Source: Linnemannia hyalina (lineage: Eukaryota > Mortierellomycota > Mortierellomycetes > Mortierellales > Mortierellaceae). Taken from it: a stretch of 64,000 bases of DNA. The stretch spans positions 33,989 to 97,988 of the forward strand of contig JAHRHY010000033.1 of NCBI GenBank assembly GCA_019671135.1, read 5' to 3'. Made by a program: the position numbers and the translations under genes. This document shows, piece by piece, positions 63,130 to 64,000 of this stretch (position 1 is the stretch's first letter; each line of letters begins with the position of its first letter). Below the pieces are notes generated by a model. It had not been told where the DNA came from, searched no databases, and worked only from the letters and a program-made list of their open reading frames with translations.

Positions 63130-64000
63130 GTTGTGAGTAAATAGATGGCGATACCAATTGGGTATTACTCATATCGGCCAAGCAGTTGCTTCGCCAGAAT
63201 CAAAGAAAAAAAAAAGAGGCAAGCGAGGGAATAAAGGGGAGAGGATGTGGTCAAGAAAGAGGAAGGAAAATCAATGAAGGGCCCGTGCAAACATGTGCAC
63301 CCTTTTCTCTTTCGAGTCTCTCAGTCATTCTTGTCCTCTCTATCTCGCCCTCTCTCTCTCACACACACACACGCACACACTTCCATCTCCTTTTTCATGG
63401 AGAGCCGCGAACGAGCGTGTTACGTAAGTGATTGTGAGTAAATAGATGGTGATACCAATTGGGTATTGCTGATATCGGCCAAGCAGTTGCTTCGCCAGAA
63501 TCAAAGAAAAAAAAAAGAGGCAAGCGAGGGAATAAAGGAAAGAGGATGTGGTCAAGAAAGTGGAAGGAAAATCAATGAAGGGCCTGTGCAAACATGTGCA
63601 CCTGTGTGGTAGGGTTTATTTTTATTTATCCCTTTTTATTTAACGAAGAAACGCTCAACCGATCACGCCACACAGCCGATACTGCTTATTATCTGCTTTG
63701 TGGTGCAAAATAAAGAAAACACACTCTTTCTTCTCGTTAATTCTACCCCCATACTTCTCACACCCTTTTCTCTTTCGAGTCCCTCAGTCATTCATGTCCT
63801 CTCTGTCTCGCCCTCTCTCTCTCACACACACACACGCACACACACACACACACACACACGCACACACTTCCATCTCCTTTTTCATCGAGGGCCGAGGCCG
63901 AGCGTGTTATGCACGTGATTGCGAGCAAACATATGGCGATACCGGTTGGTATCGCCCATATCGGCCATGCAATTGCTGGACCAGAGTCAAGGAAAATAAG
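63130..64000 (-). repeat. Right MULE inverted repeat (continues past window)
   Basis: Reverse complement of 51237-~52105, including the (AC)n tracts, the GGCGATACC...GGTATCGCC dyads and the TTTATTTTTATTTATCCC block. Ends only because the window ends. Confidence 0.85.

Larger units (their letters stand above)
51237..64000 (+). mobile_element. Large MULE-type DNA transposon (right end off window)
   Basis: Long inverted repeats (51237-~52105 and ~63130-64000) enclose a transposase gene with FAR1 and MULE domains, a ULP1 protease region and two small cargo genes. Long terminal inverted repeats are normal for MULEs. The ends and TSD cannot be fixed: the right arm reaches the window edge and the left arm may begin as far out as ~50980. 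Confidence 0.7.

Overview
The window looks like a repeat-rich chromosomal region of an early-diverging filamentous fungus. Mortierellomycotina or a relative is my best guess. The grounds are spliceosomal introns of about 50-200 bp, chromodomain Ty3/Gypsy elements, a MULE, a Tc1 element and fungal-type 28S rRNA tails. The exact taxon is inference. Very little of the window is ordinary host gene: a 3' piece of a subtilisin-like protease (38.9-39.6 kb), a small secreted protein (43.2-44.0 kb) and a few exon-like scraps.

Region 1-38.9 kb is a set of nested insertions whose order can be read from target-site duplications (TSDs). The subtilase is cut by Gypsy-D. Gypsy-D's gag is cut by a compound element (copy 2 - hairpin - copy 3). 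Copy 2 is cut by Gypsy-A (15214-27296, identical 99-bp LTRs, TSD TGCAT). Gypsy-A is cut by Gypsy-B (16527-23366, identical 160-bp LTRs, TSD CCCCT, intact 1.84-kaa gag-pol). On its other side copy 2 is cut by Gypsy-C (3' LTR at 13188-13356). Gypsy-C is itself cut by Gypsy-E (minus strand, to 1377), by a 451-bp hairpin element (TSD TTT) and by copy 1 (4179-9664, TSD TTA).

The most unusual item is the family formed by copies 1-3. Each has a HARBI1/DDE_Tnp_4-like transposase gene followed by a long acidic accessory gene. The accessory protein has a Cys/His-rich N-terminal domain and three or four copies of a ~60-residue repeat, in place of the Myb/MADF partner normal for PIF/Harbinger. The pair is enclosed by ~495-bp DIRECT terminal repeats (called S here) that behave like LTRs: the two S of one element are nearly identical while S of different elements differ clearly, and solo S copies with 3-bp TSDs occur at 46.3 and 46.9 kb. 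Copies 2 and 3 form an almost perfect ~5-kb palindrome centred at 30877 on a 451-bp hairpin.

Region 39.6-51 kb holds a Tc1/mariner element killed by a stop codon and a 218-bp solo LTR, the small secreted-protein gene, two solo S elements, a CGTCA minisatellite and several 28S rRNA 3'-end fragments. Region 51.2-64 kb is a large MULE with long inverted ends that carry (GT)n tracts; it runs off the right edge. Its main gene appears to join an intact ULP1 (C48) protease, through short spliced exons, to a FAR1-type zinc domain and a degenerate MULE transposase. Two flanking cargo genes encode short C2HC-finger proteins.
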